64,000 bases of DNA from Absidia repens (lineage: Eukaryota; Mucoromycota; Mucoromycetes; Mucorales; Cunninghamellaceae): positions 806,001 to 870,000 of the forward strand of contig MCGE01000006.1 of assembly GCA_002105175.1 (NCBI GenBank). Reading direction: 5' to 3'. Of this stretch, positions 20,864 through 32,832 are shown in pieces (position 1 is the stretch's first letter; each line of letters starts with the position of its first letter). The translations under genes and the position numbers were made by a program. Below the pieces are notes generated by a model. That model was not told where the DNA came from and ran no database searches. It saw nothing but the letters and a program-made list of their open reading frames with translations.

Positions 20864-23800
20864 CTAACAAGTACCAGGTGTTTCAGAAGAATCGGTATTG
20901 AGTGGTGTATTTGAAGATGATGATGTTGAAGAGGAGGAGGATAATGCCAGCAAGGATGAATGATCCATGTTTGTCAATGGCGGTTTTGATGTTGCTGGAG
21001 GAGATGGTCCGTGTAATCCCAGAGCAGTGTCCGAAGGATGATGATTTGGTGAAACTGAAGCGTCTGCATCCTTGTCAGCATGCATAGTTGATAATAGCGA
21101 CTTTGATTCATGCATATCTATTGTCGTCATGTTGAGTTTTTGCTGTTGCTCTTGCTGCTGGTGCTGTTGCATCACCGCTGTTGCTGCTGAGATATAATGA
21201 GCATGTAAAGCAACCCATTCCTGATTCATCCACGTTGCAGTTGAGGCTGGTGGCATCATCAATCCTGGCAAAGTTGCAGCCAGACTCGGGCCAGGATTTG
21301 AATCGACTAGTACCATATTGATTTCTTCCAGCAAACGCTTGTATCCTTGAATATGCAGCAATTTGTTCTTAGCCAACATTTGTTTCACCCGATCTGCTAT
21401 CCGCTGTCGTTCACGCAAATCCACATATGAGCTGGAGAGAATTTTTTGAATCAAATTAACACCGTGCACCTGATCCATCAATATGTCATGTAAAACTTGT
21501 TCATGAGGGGAAAAGAATATTGTGTCAAGAATCTGTTGCCGTGCTTCTGGCTCATGACGTTGATTGATAAGCTTAAGTACTGTCAATGAAGCTAATTTGT
21601 GAGTGCATAATCCTGATAGATGTGGAATCAACCGCGGACCGAGCACGCGATAACGTCCATTGATGCCAGAAGTATCTAAAAGCCATATCAGTAAAAGTGC
21701 CCCATTCGCGTTGGTTGCCAAAAGCAATGCATGCTGAATCAACGTTGCCGCCACGTATTTCTATATAACCAAAATGAAAGAAGAGTCAGTTCAATTTTTT
21801 TTTCTTAAAATAAGAGGGGAAGAGGCCGGTTTACCTGTTGTTGCCTAGTAACATGAGGACTTTCAAGAGTAGCACGAACAGCACGAGAACCAAAACGACC
21901 TTGAGCAATTTCCCAACAATTATCCACAATGGCATGAAAAATAAACTGGTTGATATCAGGTCCAAGAGCAAGACAGCACTGTACCACATAGTTTCCAAAC
22001 TGATCTAGTAGTAAAGCAGGGACATAGGGCTGAATATGTTTACAAACAACATTAATTTGAAGAGGTAGCTTTGCTGTATCAACAATCCGCTGAGCAGCCC
22101 ATGTTCCGTTCTTGTGTACCCCAATGGATGCAATGTGCGGAGCCACTACATCTAGCATCATGGACTTGGTTGGTTCTGAGCATCGTTCAAATAGCCGTTG
22201 CACCACGGTGTTGCCGATATAATCTTCAGAATATAGAAAACAGGTTAGGTTCATCTCTAATTTATTGCCATTGCTCTTTCTTTTCTTTTCTCCTTACCAC
22301 TGCAAAGTTCAACCAGATCACCCAAGCATTCCATCGCAATAGCTTCGACTTCTTGTAAGGATATATGACTACCATTATCGAGCTTTTTACGTATATCACG
22401 TAACCTTGCGACGTCCATATTTCGTTGTTGACCAAGTTCGGGAGCAGGAGAAATAGTCGAATAGTAAGTTAACGTCATATGAAGGCCTATATATACGTCG
22501 AGGTGAGAAAACTGTGAATAAAGACCCTTCCGTCATCTTCTTTTTCTAGTTTTATAAATCTTTACCTTCAAATAGACCGCCATCAGATTCATCATCGCCC
22601 AGCTCCTTCATTATATACTGTCGTTCAGCAGCAACAGATGTAAGCATATTGGTCGGATGATCGCCTATCATTCCATTCATCATATAATACATCATTTGTG
22701 AGTCCGCATTTTGATCAGGATGACCGTCATTGTTGGAGCCAGTAGAGAATGATTTCGTTGTTATCATCGTCGTACCACCAGTGTTGTTACTGCCAAAAAT
22801 GGAAGGAGCCTGCCAGTTGCTGTTGTTGGTAGGTGGAGGTGTCGATGGAGACATGTACAAACTAGGAGAACTGTTGTTGATGTTGCCGTCCAAAAAAGTT
22901 CCGTTTGGCAAAGATCCAGATGAAATCACATTTTCCAAAGCCGTATTATCAACACCTATGAAACTCGACCCATCCTCGTGCTGATGTTGCTGATGCCACT
23001 GTTGGTGGTGTTGTTGTTGTTGCTGCTGTTGCTGTTGCGTTTTGCCAGTTGACTTGATAGAAGGTGCCTTTGCAAAACCGATACGTACAGGACCAGAACC
23101 AGGACCCATGATTTCTTTTGTTTGAAGTGCCTTTTTCGCCCGAATAGCGTCCTCTTGAGTAGTAAAGTTGACGAACCCGCAATTCTTATGATTGAGAATA
23201 CGCACCGATTCAATTTGACCAAAAGTAGAGAAGAGATTGAATAGTGCTGTCGGCGTGGTTAATATAGGCAAATTTCCTATCCCTGAAATGATGGCACATG
23301 GTGAGTAACAAGATAATTTTTTAAAAAAAAAAAAAAAAAAAAAAATTGACCACTTACAAAGAGCCCTTGTCGGTCCTTGTACATTTCCAAATTCCGGCGC
23401 CAACGTTAATTGAGAGTCGGGTTTTCCAAAACCAATACGAACCATAGATGATCCCAAACTTCCGTTCATTTGATTTGTCACCACTTCTTTTGCTTTGATG
23501 GCATCTTCGACAAAAGTAAAGTTGATGAAAGCACATTCCCGATCTGGCAATAATCTAATATTTTCTATGTGTCCAAAACTTGTAAAAAGGGCTGTTAGGT
23601 CATCCAAAGTCCAAGTAATATCCAAATTCCCAATCCATAATGATCGTGTTGGTGTTGGTGTTGGTGTTTGTGATGTACTGTTTGCTATTTTAGCCGGGTC
23701 GTATGACAAGTCGTCCAAAGCGCCGTCATCGATCGAGTAAGTCTAGCCCAAGTAGAAAAGGGATATAGTGTTAGTAGGGCATCATATAAGGTTCAATCAA

Positions 23801-25067
23801 TTGTTTTAAGGGGGATAATACTTACTTTTTCGTTGGGACCAGAAACATCAGGAATGGGCATCCGTTGACGAGCCATGGTTTCAATCAAATCGGCACTACT
23901 GTTTGACAGACGTAAATAGGGACGTTGTTGTTGATGACGATAAACATGAGGAGGCCACATGGCGGATCGTACCATTCTTGGACTGTCAGAAGCAGATGAT
24001 AAGGATGAGGAGTAAAGCCCATCTTGATCTTCGGCAATACTCATACTTGTAGCTCTTGGACGTAAAAGATGATATGATGCATGTTGATGATTAACATTTG
24101 GTGAGGCGTTACTTCTGAATTTCATTTCATTCGTCGGAGAAGAGTTTGCGGGACCTGATGCAGATGTCGACGACGGGGGTAATCCATGAATATTCGCTTG
24201 GTGATGATAATATTGTTGTTGTTGTTGCTGATGATAATTTTGTTGGAGCCATTCAGTTGATTGCTGACTATTATCAGTCGATACCAAAGATGAATAAGAT
24301 TGACTAGTATGAAGTGAAGGTCGATAAAGCTGTTGTAATCGGTCAGCGTCATCTAATCCCAAAGAAGCCAAAGTACTGGTAATTGTGTGACTATCATCCC
24401 CTTTCAAAAGTTGATCAGTACTTGTAGGAGAAGTTGGACTTTGAATGGTATCACCTAACCATGTATTGAAGATGCCCTGAGCAAATGGAGTTTGGAATGA
24501 GTCAGACCGGTTTCTGGTGTTGTTAACTGGATTTTCAAACGAATTATTGGAAGAAGACATAACGGCAACAGAATCAGCGTCAGCGGATGGTTCAGATAAT
24601 CGATCATAAGGGAAGGATGTTGATTGAGAAGGCATAGTGCCGGCGCGTCGACGCAATGGTGATAATTCTTCCTCGTCTAAATCCTGACTTTGTTGTTCTT
24701 TTGAGTTTTGGTCATCCAATTCTTCAATAGATTCTTGTATAGGTGATTTTCTTGTCTGGAACCTTTCGGGCAATAAATGTGAGAGTCTGCTTCTATTTTA
24801 GAAAAGAAGGGTTGAGTTAGATGGTACGTTTTTTTATTGTTGTTGATTTTACTTTCCCCTTCCCCTCCCTTTTCACACTTCCACCCCCTTCTCCTGTTTC
24901 TTTTTCCTTTCCCTTTGATCTTTTTTTTTTTTTTTTTTGTGTGTGTGTATGTGATTTTTTTTGGGGTACGTAGTTGCAACAAAGAAACTGACAGTTCATT
25001 ACCTTTTTGGGAGAATTCCAGTTTTCACCGCAGGTGTTTTTGGTATATTGGTACTTTGGATCGTCAT
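20864..25067 (-). CDS. Puf-family RNA-binding protein with two RRMs (Jsn1/Puf1-2 type)
   Basis: Seven exons in coding order: 25067-25003, 24792-23826, 23742-23358, 23282-22566, 22486-22298, 22223-21835, 21760-20864 (3609 nt, 1202 aa). All introns are GT-AG and in phase. Residues 22-344 are disordered and Ser/Gln-rich with basic LRPRATSMSI and RLSNSSADLIE blocks. RRM1 begins at SLWIGNLDITW (about 378) and RRM2 at LWIGNLPILTT (about 472). Pumilio repeats occupy roughly 735-1070, with DYIGNTVVQRLFE, KNGTWAAQRIVD and QFGNYVVQCCLA. In yeast, this architecture marks Jsn1 (Puf1) and Puf2, which bind 3' UTRs of mRNAs for membrane and mitochondria-associated proteins. The first exon is tiny and was placed by phase. 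The gene is divergent from OLA1. Confidence 0.9.
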
Positions 25068-26382
25068 TAGATATCACGAAGAGGATAAAAGGCTACCAAG
25101 TGGAGATAGGATATAGATAATTTATAGGTAAAATAACAACCAAAGACACTGAGAGTAATGACCCTTTCTTCTGGTCAGGACGTCAAGATATATGTAAAAA
25201 AAAAAAAAGGGAGGGAATGCGATAAAAGTAGAGGTATACAAGTGAATGAGAATAAGGATTAAAAAGGAATGGTAAGAGATAGTATGAATGAATAACAGGG
25301 GTTGGATTGAGACAGGAAGTGGAAGGGAAGGGAAAAGGTAAAAAAGGAAAGAAAAAGAGTCAAAAAAAAAAAAAGCAAAGAAAAGAAAAAGTAGTTCAAG
25401 GTCTTTAACGACCCACTAGAAATTTTTTAATGTCCGATTTCCCTTCACGGCCGCCTTCCGAAGAACTGTGCAACTGGATATAAATACCAGTGTACGCACC
25501 AAAGAAGGTGCATGCCACTGGAATCGTACTTTGTAAAAATAGAACGGATGGAAATAAATAAATAAATAAAAAAGGGGGAGAAAGAGAGAAACAGCATGTA
25601 TTCAATCACATATTAATATCTTTTTCCTTTCCCCTAACATTAGAATCCAAACTTGTTCACTTGAACCGTTTCGTTTTTTTGTTTTTTTTCTTCTTCTTCA
25701 ACCCATTTAATTATTGCCTATTTTGATTACATCGAGAGTGTTATTGTATATTCTTAACCTCTTCCTTCCCCCTGGTTCTGGGTTAATGATGATATCACTT
25801 GATTATAAAAATTATATTTGTTGTCCTATTATAATCTGATTAAAATTGGTTAATTCCAGCCTTCTTGTTGTCCTTCTCTCTGTACATACTACTGTATGTA
25901 CAGTATGTACAGTAAAACTTTTGCATAAAATCGCCCGAGGGTCATTCTCGATTATTTTGCGGTATTTGAATTATTTTTACCGATTGGGGGATAGTTGAGA
26001 AAAAAAAAATTGATGATCATTCATTTAAAAGGACCTAACATTGGCACTAGGCATTAGTGGATAACAGATTTTAGTTGGGGGAGTTTGTGCGTGTCTGTAT
26101 GTTTTTTTTCGATTTCTTCGGTTGAAAACACCTTCTGCTTGAGGCAGCAGGCAGAACAGTTCCAAACTCACTTCTTTACGCTTGGGGGCCATTTCTTTTT
26201 TTTAAGAGAGTCACAAAGGAAAAAATTATATCCCAGTCATCAAACAATTTTTTTTTTATTTTTTTTTTTTCTTTGTACTTTTTTTTTTTTTCCATTACCT
26301 TTGAACGGTAAGCTTTACTAACTTTTATATAACAGACTTCGTATACTAAAACGTTTGTATGATATAGGAATATATACACAAT
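25068..26382. other. Divergent promoter region between the Puf gene and OLA1
   Basis: About 1.3 kb of AT-rich and polypyrimidine-rich DNA with no recognisable coding sequence. It should contain both promoters. It includes the palindromic motif at 25881-25914 and long T tracts just upstream of the OLA1 start. Confidence 0.6.
25881..25914. promoter_or_regulatory. TACTGTATGTACAGTA palindromic cluster
   Basis: Overlapping copies of the palindrome family TGTAC/ACTGTA..TACAGT occur in the shared upstream region of two divergent genes. The related motif TACTGTRCAG recurs at 30615-30674, 48872-48884 and 60951-60959, all intergenic. A binding site is inferred, not known. Confidence 0.4.
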
Positions 26383-27753
26383 ATGCCACCCAAGAAGAAC
26401 GTCGTCGAACAAAAGGCTTTACTTGGTCGTCCCTCCAACAATTTGAAGATCGGTGTTGTCGGTCTTCCCAATGTCGGTAAATCCACATTCTTCAATGCTC
26501 TCACCAATGCCAGTGCTGCTGCTGAAAACTACCCCTTTTGTACTATCGGTAGGTTGACTCGTTAATATTGTTTTTTAGTGCTATTTTATATTGAAATTTG
26601 TTTTATTTGTGTACAGACCCTGAAGAATCTCGTGTAGCCGTTCCCGATGCTCGTTTTGACTGGTTGTGCAAGCACTACAAACCTGCCAAGGAAATTCCTG
26701 CCTTCGTAAGTAAATTAATGTCAATGAAATCGTGGAATTAGACTGTAATATATCGTATTGTATTATCTGACATTAACGTTTATACATATATATTTATATT
26801 TATTTATCAAGTTAACTGTTATTGATATTGCTGGTCTTGTCAAGGGTGCTGCTTCTGGTGCTGGTCTCGGTAACGCTTTCTTGTCTCACATTCGTGCTGT
26901 TGATGCCATCTTCCATGTTGTGCGTGCTTTTGATGAAGCTGATGTGATCCACGTTGAAGGTGAATTGGATCCTCTTCGTGATATGGAAATCATTCGTGAA
27001 GAACTGCGTTTGAAAGATGAAGAATTCTTGTCTCGTCAAGTCACCGAACTCGGAGCTGCTGTTAAGCGTGTTGGTCATGGTGGAAATGCTGCCGACAAGG
27101 CTAAAAAAGAAGAACTCACTGTGGTGGAAAAGGTGTTTGAACATGTCAAGGCTGGCAAGGATGTACGTCATGGTACCTGGTCCAACAAGGAAGTCGACAT
27201 TATCAACTCTCTTCATTTGATTACTGCCAAGCCTGTGGTGTACTTGGCTAATGTCAGTGAACGGGATTATTTGCGCAAGAAGAACAAGTGGCTCCCCAAG
27301 ATCAAGAGCTGGATCGACGAAAACTCCAATGGTGACTTGATGATCCCTTATTCTGGTGCCTTTGAATATGGACTCTCTTTGAAGACCCCCGAAGAAAAGG
27401 CGGAAGCTCTTAAGGAAGCTAACACTATCTCTGTTTTGCCCAAGATCATCGTTGCTGGTTACAATGCTTTACAACTCGTCTATTACTTTACTGGTGGCCC
27501 TGATGAAGTGCGTGCTTGGACTCTGCGTAAAAACACCAAGGCTCCTCAAGCGGCTGGTGTCATTCACTCCGACTTTGAACGTGGTTTTATCATGTGTGAA
27601 GTAATGAAGTATGAAGACTTGCATGAACTTGGATCTGACAATGCTGTTAAGGCGAATGGAAAATACATGCAAAAAGGCAAGGAATACATTGTGGAAGATG
27701 GTGATATCTGTTATTTCAAGTTTAACGTCACTGCTCCTGCCAAGAAGAAGTAG
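26383..27753 (+). CDS. OLA1: Obg-like ATPase 1 (YchF/OLA1 family)
   Basis: Exons 26383-26548, 26617-26705 and 26812-27753 join to 398 aa, the usual family length. Residues 27-34 are the P-loop GLPNVGKS, the second motif is [12 protein letters not shown], and the base-recognition motif is NVSE rather than NKxD. The NxxE form is characteristic of OLA1/YchF and explains the preference for ATP over GTP. The C-terminal TGS-type region contains [20 protein letters not shown]. These cytosolic proteins associate with ribosomes and stress responses. Codon use is strongly biased (AAG, GAA, GGT, CTT/TTG), as in highly expressed genes. The 5' flank is pyrimidine-rich. Confidence 0.97.
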
Positions 27754-28048
27754 ATTTAGTTGCCCCGTTCCCTTCTATCTTTTTTAGTTTTAGTTATATA
27801 TTCCTTTATATTATCATTGTCCCTATTGCCCATAGTTATTTATCATTCTGTTTGTTATCATGTATTTTAATGAAACATTTTTATAGCATTGCATAGTATT
27901 TATCTATTCTCATATTACAATAAAGTACAATTACAAAAAAAAAAAAAAAAAAAAAACTCGAATTGTATGTTATCAAGGAAATATGAAATCACGTGTGCGA
28001 GCTTATGTTCTTTCTTTATATATATGCACCCAAAAATAAAAATAAAAT
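27754..28048. other. OLA1 3' flank
   Basis: AT-rich 3' UTR and spacer. It includes an AATAAA-like CAATAAAG near 27919 and an A run at about 27937-27956. No gene is seen. Confidence 0.6.
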
Positions 28049-28121
28049 GGGGATCTAGCTCAAATGGTAGAGCGCTCGCTTAGCATGTGAGAGGCACTGG
28101 GATCAATGCCCAGGTTCTCCA
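28049..28121 (+). tRNA. tRNA-Ala (AGC)
   Basis: A 73-nt cloverleaf with A box TAGCTCAAATGG, anticodon stem CTCGC/GTGAG around loop TTAGCAT (anticodon AGC), and T stem CTGGG/CCCAG. The T loop is ATCAATG instead of the canonical TTCGAAT-like loop, so the B box is weakened. Position 6-67 of the acceptor stem is a T-T mismatch. It has no intron. It is probably a real tRNA-Ala gene or a recently degraded one. Confidence 0.85.
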
Positions 28122-28230
28122 AAAGTCTTTTATGTTCTTTTTAAGAAAGACCATTGCCTTTTTTAGTAAAACTTCTTTTGCTACAACTAGAATTTGTTAT
28201 AGTTTTGCAAGGGATTGTGCTTTTATATAG

Positions 28231-28700
28231 TGCTACGTCCAATTTTGGTTACTAGGTCATAACTGAAGATTGTTTTTGTAGGCTTTTTTTTTTTTTGTGT
28301 GAGTACCAGAACTTTTTAGTAAGAAGTTCAATCGTTTGTAGTTTCAAAAGCTTGGAAATAAAATAGTTTTAGACTTGAAAGGCCAAGCTATGATGTATTA
28401 TTTTCAAAAATAAGAATAATAAGGTCAATAAAATAAATGAAGACTTAGATAAATCCAAAAAAAAAATAGTGTGATTCAGACTCACCTGTCAAAAGTTTAT
28501 GATAGAAGTATTCCGAAGTTGGAATAAAAGAAAAACAAGTGTGGGTGGTTTAAAAAACCGTGGCAATGAATTTATTGATAAAAAAATAATAATATAAATA
28601 TAAATCAAAGTTAATAATGCTCCCATTCCTGAGGGTATTTATACTAAATATTTGTTAAGGTTGAGTGGAGTGCTCTGTATATTTAATCTTTTTTTTTTTT
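28231..28700 (-). repeat. Solo LTR related to the retrotransposon family, downstream of the tRNA
   Basis: It begins TGCTACGTCCAATTTTGG and continues with the family signature GTGAGTACCAGAACTTTTT and, near its other end, GGTATTTATACTAAAT. No internal coding sequence is attached. It starts about 110 bp past the tRNA-Ala 3' end. The right boundary is approximate. Confidence 0.7.
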
Positions 28701-28854
28701 TGTTGCAACAAAGCTTTTGAAATATAAGTTCAATTACTCGTATGAAAATAGATAAAAAATTATATATCCAAAATACGAAAAGAAAATACCATTTCAGTCG
28801 GTAAAGGTCTTTTGTGGGGTTCATATCAAAATGACTGATGTGAATTTTTGGAAA

Positions 28855-29800
28855 GAAGAGAAAATAATGGGTTGGTTAGAAAGCAGGTATTTGATAGGAC
28901 ACTTACAAAATAGCCACAATACCGTGCTTTGCTCATTGCACAATGGGTTAGAGAATTGGTAATAAATTGGACGCATTTTATTTGAAGGACTATGGTAAAT
29001 ACTAAAGTAAGATCGCAGGATTCATTGTAACAAGGGAGATATTGGTTATAGCAAGGGACTGCAGTTTAACAAGACACCCAGAAAACTTTTCAAAACCCGC
29101 ACACGTGAATTTATTTTTGGTCATTGCTTATTTTTTTTTTTTCGCGCTCTTTCCTTTCTTTTCCATTCTTTTAATTCATCACAATTGTGGCCCCTATGGA
29201 TTATGGTGGACTTAGATCAGTGTCAAGACTAGTTTAGAAGGGGGTTCAGCTCAGGGATTACTAGATGCATGGGGAAACCCTTTTCATTTTGGATCTTGGA
29301 TTTTGGACCATCATTAATTGGCTTTGTAGAGGTTTTTGTAGTTTAGTTTAGTCTTAGTTTATCCATAGTTTCCATCTACAACTGAATAAACTACGTATCT
29401 GTTTACTTGTTTTTTTTAAACGCTGCACCATTAGTCTCTTTTATGTTTTGCGAATAGATCTTTTTTCTTAACATCAATTAGTGTTGACCATTTGCCTGCC
29501 TCAATAAACGATACCCCTTTGGTATTTCTCATGTCTTGCTCTGTGCAATATATTCGGTCGCTTTTTACAATTGTCCCTTTATATTTGTATTGACTATTCC
29601 ACAGATACCCAATAGTTTCCCTAATGTTACCTGCAATAAATCATTTGTAGAACGTTTTTGATATGTGTTGCTGGCGTAGGCATGCCTTGTGGGATTATTT
29701 TGATAGGAATTCATTGTTAATTTTTTTTTTTATCTTCACAATACAGTGTCGAATCTGTAGAGTAACTCCTCACATTCTAGACCCTATTGAACTCCATTTC
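28855..29800 (+). repeat. Dispersed repeat family, copy C (deletion derivative)
   Basis: An outer-arm segment (28855-29060) is followed directly by a plus-strand core (29100-29410) with GTTCAGCTCAGGGATTAC, GCATGGGGAAACCC and CTGAATAAACTACG. The outer flank then has CTCATGTCTTGCTCTGTGCA. This is compatible with an element whose interior was deleted between two inverted arms. Confidence 0.7.
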
Positions 29801-30816
29801 ACCCCTTGACAGATATCTGAAAGGTTGAGTTTCCTTGTATACGTTTACGCCTCTATTACTTCGCACATCAAATACCAGTTCTCTAGATTCGAAATGATAT
29901 ACACTTCTGGGTTCTACTCTCTGTCTTTATATCAATAGATCAATAGATCAAAGCGCTACCTCCTGCCTATATAAAGGGACAGTCGATGAGATTTGCGTTC
30001 AACCTCCCTCACTTACCGTACCTAAAATGGATGATGCTCGAGAGAGATTAAAAAATTAGAATAGCGTTATTCGAATTACGGCATTCACAGCCAACAATCA
30101 ATGGTTTTCAGAAAATGTATTGTTATTCCGGGTATTATTAAGGAGCATTCCTACTGTGGCGATGGAAGAATCAAAAACGACGTAAAGAATAGCTACCATT
30201 TGAAATAAAATAATTAAAATAAGACTTTATTGACAATTTATGCTAATTCTTCATTATCGCAGCAATACAAGTTATCAAGAAAGACATATATATGCTAATA
30301 AAAAGTTAAAGATGATAAAAGGAATAGCAAAAGGAAATTAAATTCACCAGTAATCTAGTAAACTGTTTTAATTTAGGTACGTCCAGTTGCGATCAATAAA
30401 CTTTTCTAGGTTTAATCTTGTAGCCGGAGCCAAGATGAGGAAAGCAGAAATGACAGTTTATATTACAGCATGGTGACTTGAAAAGGTATCATAATGAACT
30501 GATTATTATTTTGATAGAGCATTCATCGAATAAATTATAGAGCGTTATATATTCAGGTTCCAAAGACATGCTCCTTTTATTCGAACATGACTGTGTGTTA
30601 GCAACCACTGCGCCGTACTGTGCAGAATAGCACTACCCGCTGTATTGTGCAGTCAGTACAGTACTGTACAGTATAGATCGTAGCATTTGTGCTAGTATAA
30701 TTGAATCGCCGCTTACATGGCCAATTTTTTTTTCCCCTTCGCCTTTTATCCATCTTTTCTCCCCTTTCTTCCTTTAGTTCTACTCAATTCGTCATCCAGT
30801 GTTCTTGTATTCTTTC
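29801..30816. other. Intergenic, upstream of the MFS gene
   Basis: No coding sequence was recognised. It probably contains the outer flank of repeat copy C and the promoter of the transporter gene, including the palindromic cluster at 30615-30674. Confidence 0.5.
30615..30674. promoter_or_regulatory. Cluster of TACTGTRCAG palindromic motifs
   Basis: Four or more overlapping half-sites in 60 bp, including GTACTGTGCAG, TGTATTGTGCAG and CAGTACAGTACTGTACAGTA. The cluster lies about 145-200 bp upstream of the transporter start codon. A role in regulating that gene is inferred. Confidence 0.5.
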
Positions 30817-32595
30817 ATGACTACCTGGGCCCGATCGCTATTACAACTTCAGCCTTTGGTTGCCTATGATCCTAGGTTGCTTCCTGTTTGGCGGAAAAGG
30901 CTGACGTTGGCCTTGGTTAGTATATTTGCGATCATTCCTGGATTCTGTTCAACTATTTATGTAAGATCAAGAAGGGTGGAGTATATTTTTGACGGATGTT
31001 GGTTGTGAAGGGGGGGGGGAGAAATAAAAACACTGTACTCACATATATTCTATTACCTAATCGTATCCATACCTGCAATATATTTATAAGCTCCCAGCAC
31101 TAGATGCAGTCACTGTTGAACTGGATAGTCCTTCGATTATGGTCACTCTCAGCAATTCGCTCTACATGCTTTTTATGGGAATTGCGGTAAGTAATAGTAA
31201 TATCAATAATAATAAATGATCCACAATGGAAAACCCTATCATCGTTACTTATCCTAGTCGTAGCCTATTTTTTACAGTAGTGTCAGTGATCATTGGCATA
31301 TCCGGCGCTCGGTGTACTTTTTTTCATTTGTAATTTATACTATAGGGTCTCTGTTAGCTGTATTTGCCAAAGATATTAACGTCCTTCTTGGTATGCGAAT
31401 TCTTCAAGCGGTTGGTATATCATCTGCTTGGGCCATTGGAGCTGGGTAAGTGAACTGGTAGTAGTAGATCAACTCATTTTCGCACTGATATTAAAAAGAG
31501 CCCCACTTTTTGTATAGATCAGTAGCTGATATATACCCTGTAGAAGAACGTGGAAGGCCATTGGCCATATATAACACAGGATCGTTTACAGGTAAAGTTC
31601 CCAGTTTTGGCGATGGAAAAGGGAGGCATCATCGAGAAATATAAGACAACCCATACTTACGCTGATATTTTTTTCTAGGTCCGATGTTCGGTCCCTTGGT
31701 GGGTGGGTTTCTTGTTGAACGATGGGGTTGGCGATCAGTGTTTTGGATGCTATTTGCTATTGGATGTTTGTCACTAGCTCTGGTCCTGTTCGTCATGGAA
31801 GAAACATACCGCGAGGAAAAGAAATGGAATACAAGTAAGGAAGACAGCGATCTTGATATTGGACAGGACAATGCCTCATCAAATGAAACAGTGGCGCCAC
31901 CAAGAAAAACAATGAATCCATTGGCATCGCTTGTAAGAAAAAACAAACAAAAAACAAATGTAGTTAAAATTGTGATCATATATTTATTTACAATATCACC
32001 AATAGGTGCTTTTACGACATCCTTTTGTATTTATTTGTGCGATGGCTACTGGATTATCCTTTGGTGCGATGTTTGCTATAGAAAATATGCTCCCTCCATT
32101 ATATACTGGAGTGTATGGCCTAAGCTCTGGTATTATTGGGTTAACATTTTTGTCTCCTGGCATTGGTGAAGTCTTTGGCTCCCTCTTTTCCGGTCACCTA
32201 TCACATTACTATCTTCATCGGGCAATCAAGAAACGTGGACATGCAATACCAGAAGATAGACTTGCAATGAATCTATGGTAAGTGAAGGATGTTTGTAAAG
32301 CATAACGTAGATGAATACATACTTAGCATGTCTTTTTTTTCGCTATAATAGGCCAGCAGCACTAATTTTGAATCCATTGTCATTGTCCTTATGGGGTTGG
32401 TCTGTGGCGCTGGGTTGGTCTGTCTGGGTATCGATTGTTATGTTTTGCGTTCAATGTTTTGCCATGGTGCAGATCTTTAATCCAACGATGGCCTTTCTTG
32501 TTGATGCCGTTCCTGGTCGAGGGGCAAGTGTTACTGCTGCTGCCAATTTAATACGAATGATATGGTCCTGTATTTTAAGCTTGATAGGTAACGAC

Positions 32596-32630
<35 letters not shown>

Positions 32631-32832
32631 CCATTGAACAGAGAATAAGCATGATGGCTGATTCAAATGCTCCTTTTCTTCTTCTTCTTTTTTAATAGCT
32701 AATCCGATGACAACCGCTTTAGGACCAGGATGGGTGACCTTTTTTTTCGGCATGCTGAATTTTGCTTGGGCTTTTGTATTGATGCTTCTTAAAATCAAGG
32801 GTATACAGATTAGAAAATATTCTGGCTATTAG
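30817..32832 (+). CDS. MFS transporter, DHA1 (drug:H+ antiporter)-like
   Basis: Eight exons (30817-30960, 31091-31186, 31264-31445, 31518-31591, 31679-31932, 32006-32277, 32352-32587, 32699-32832) join in phase to 463 aa. The fold is multi-spanning and hydrophobic. Recognisable motifs are the N-terminal CSTIYLPAL, SVSDHWHIRRSVYF with the conserved SD..(R)R loop, a GMRILQAVG segment, and DIYPVEERGRPLAIYNTG then GPMFGPLVGGFL, the antiporter motif C. The central cytosolic loop is short and acidic. Homologues export drugs, polyamines or other small molecules at the plasma membrane; the substrate cannot be read from sequence. Intron 7 contains an A run of about 30. ATG 30817 is the first in-frame start. 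Confidence 0.9.

Noticed and set aside
26812..27216. Minus-strand open frame of 134 codons inside OLA1
   Set aside because: Shadow of a strongly codon-biased conserved gene on the plus strand.
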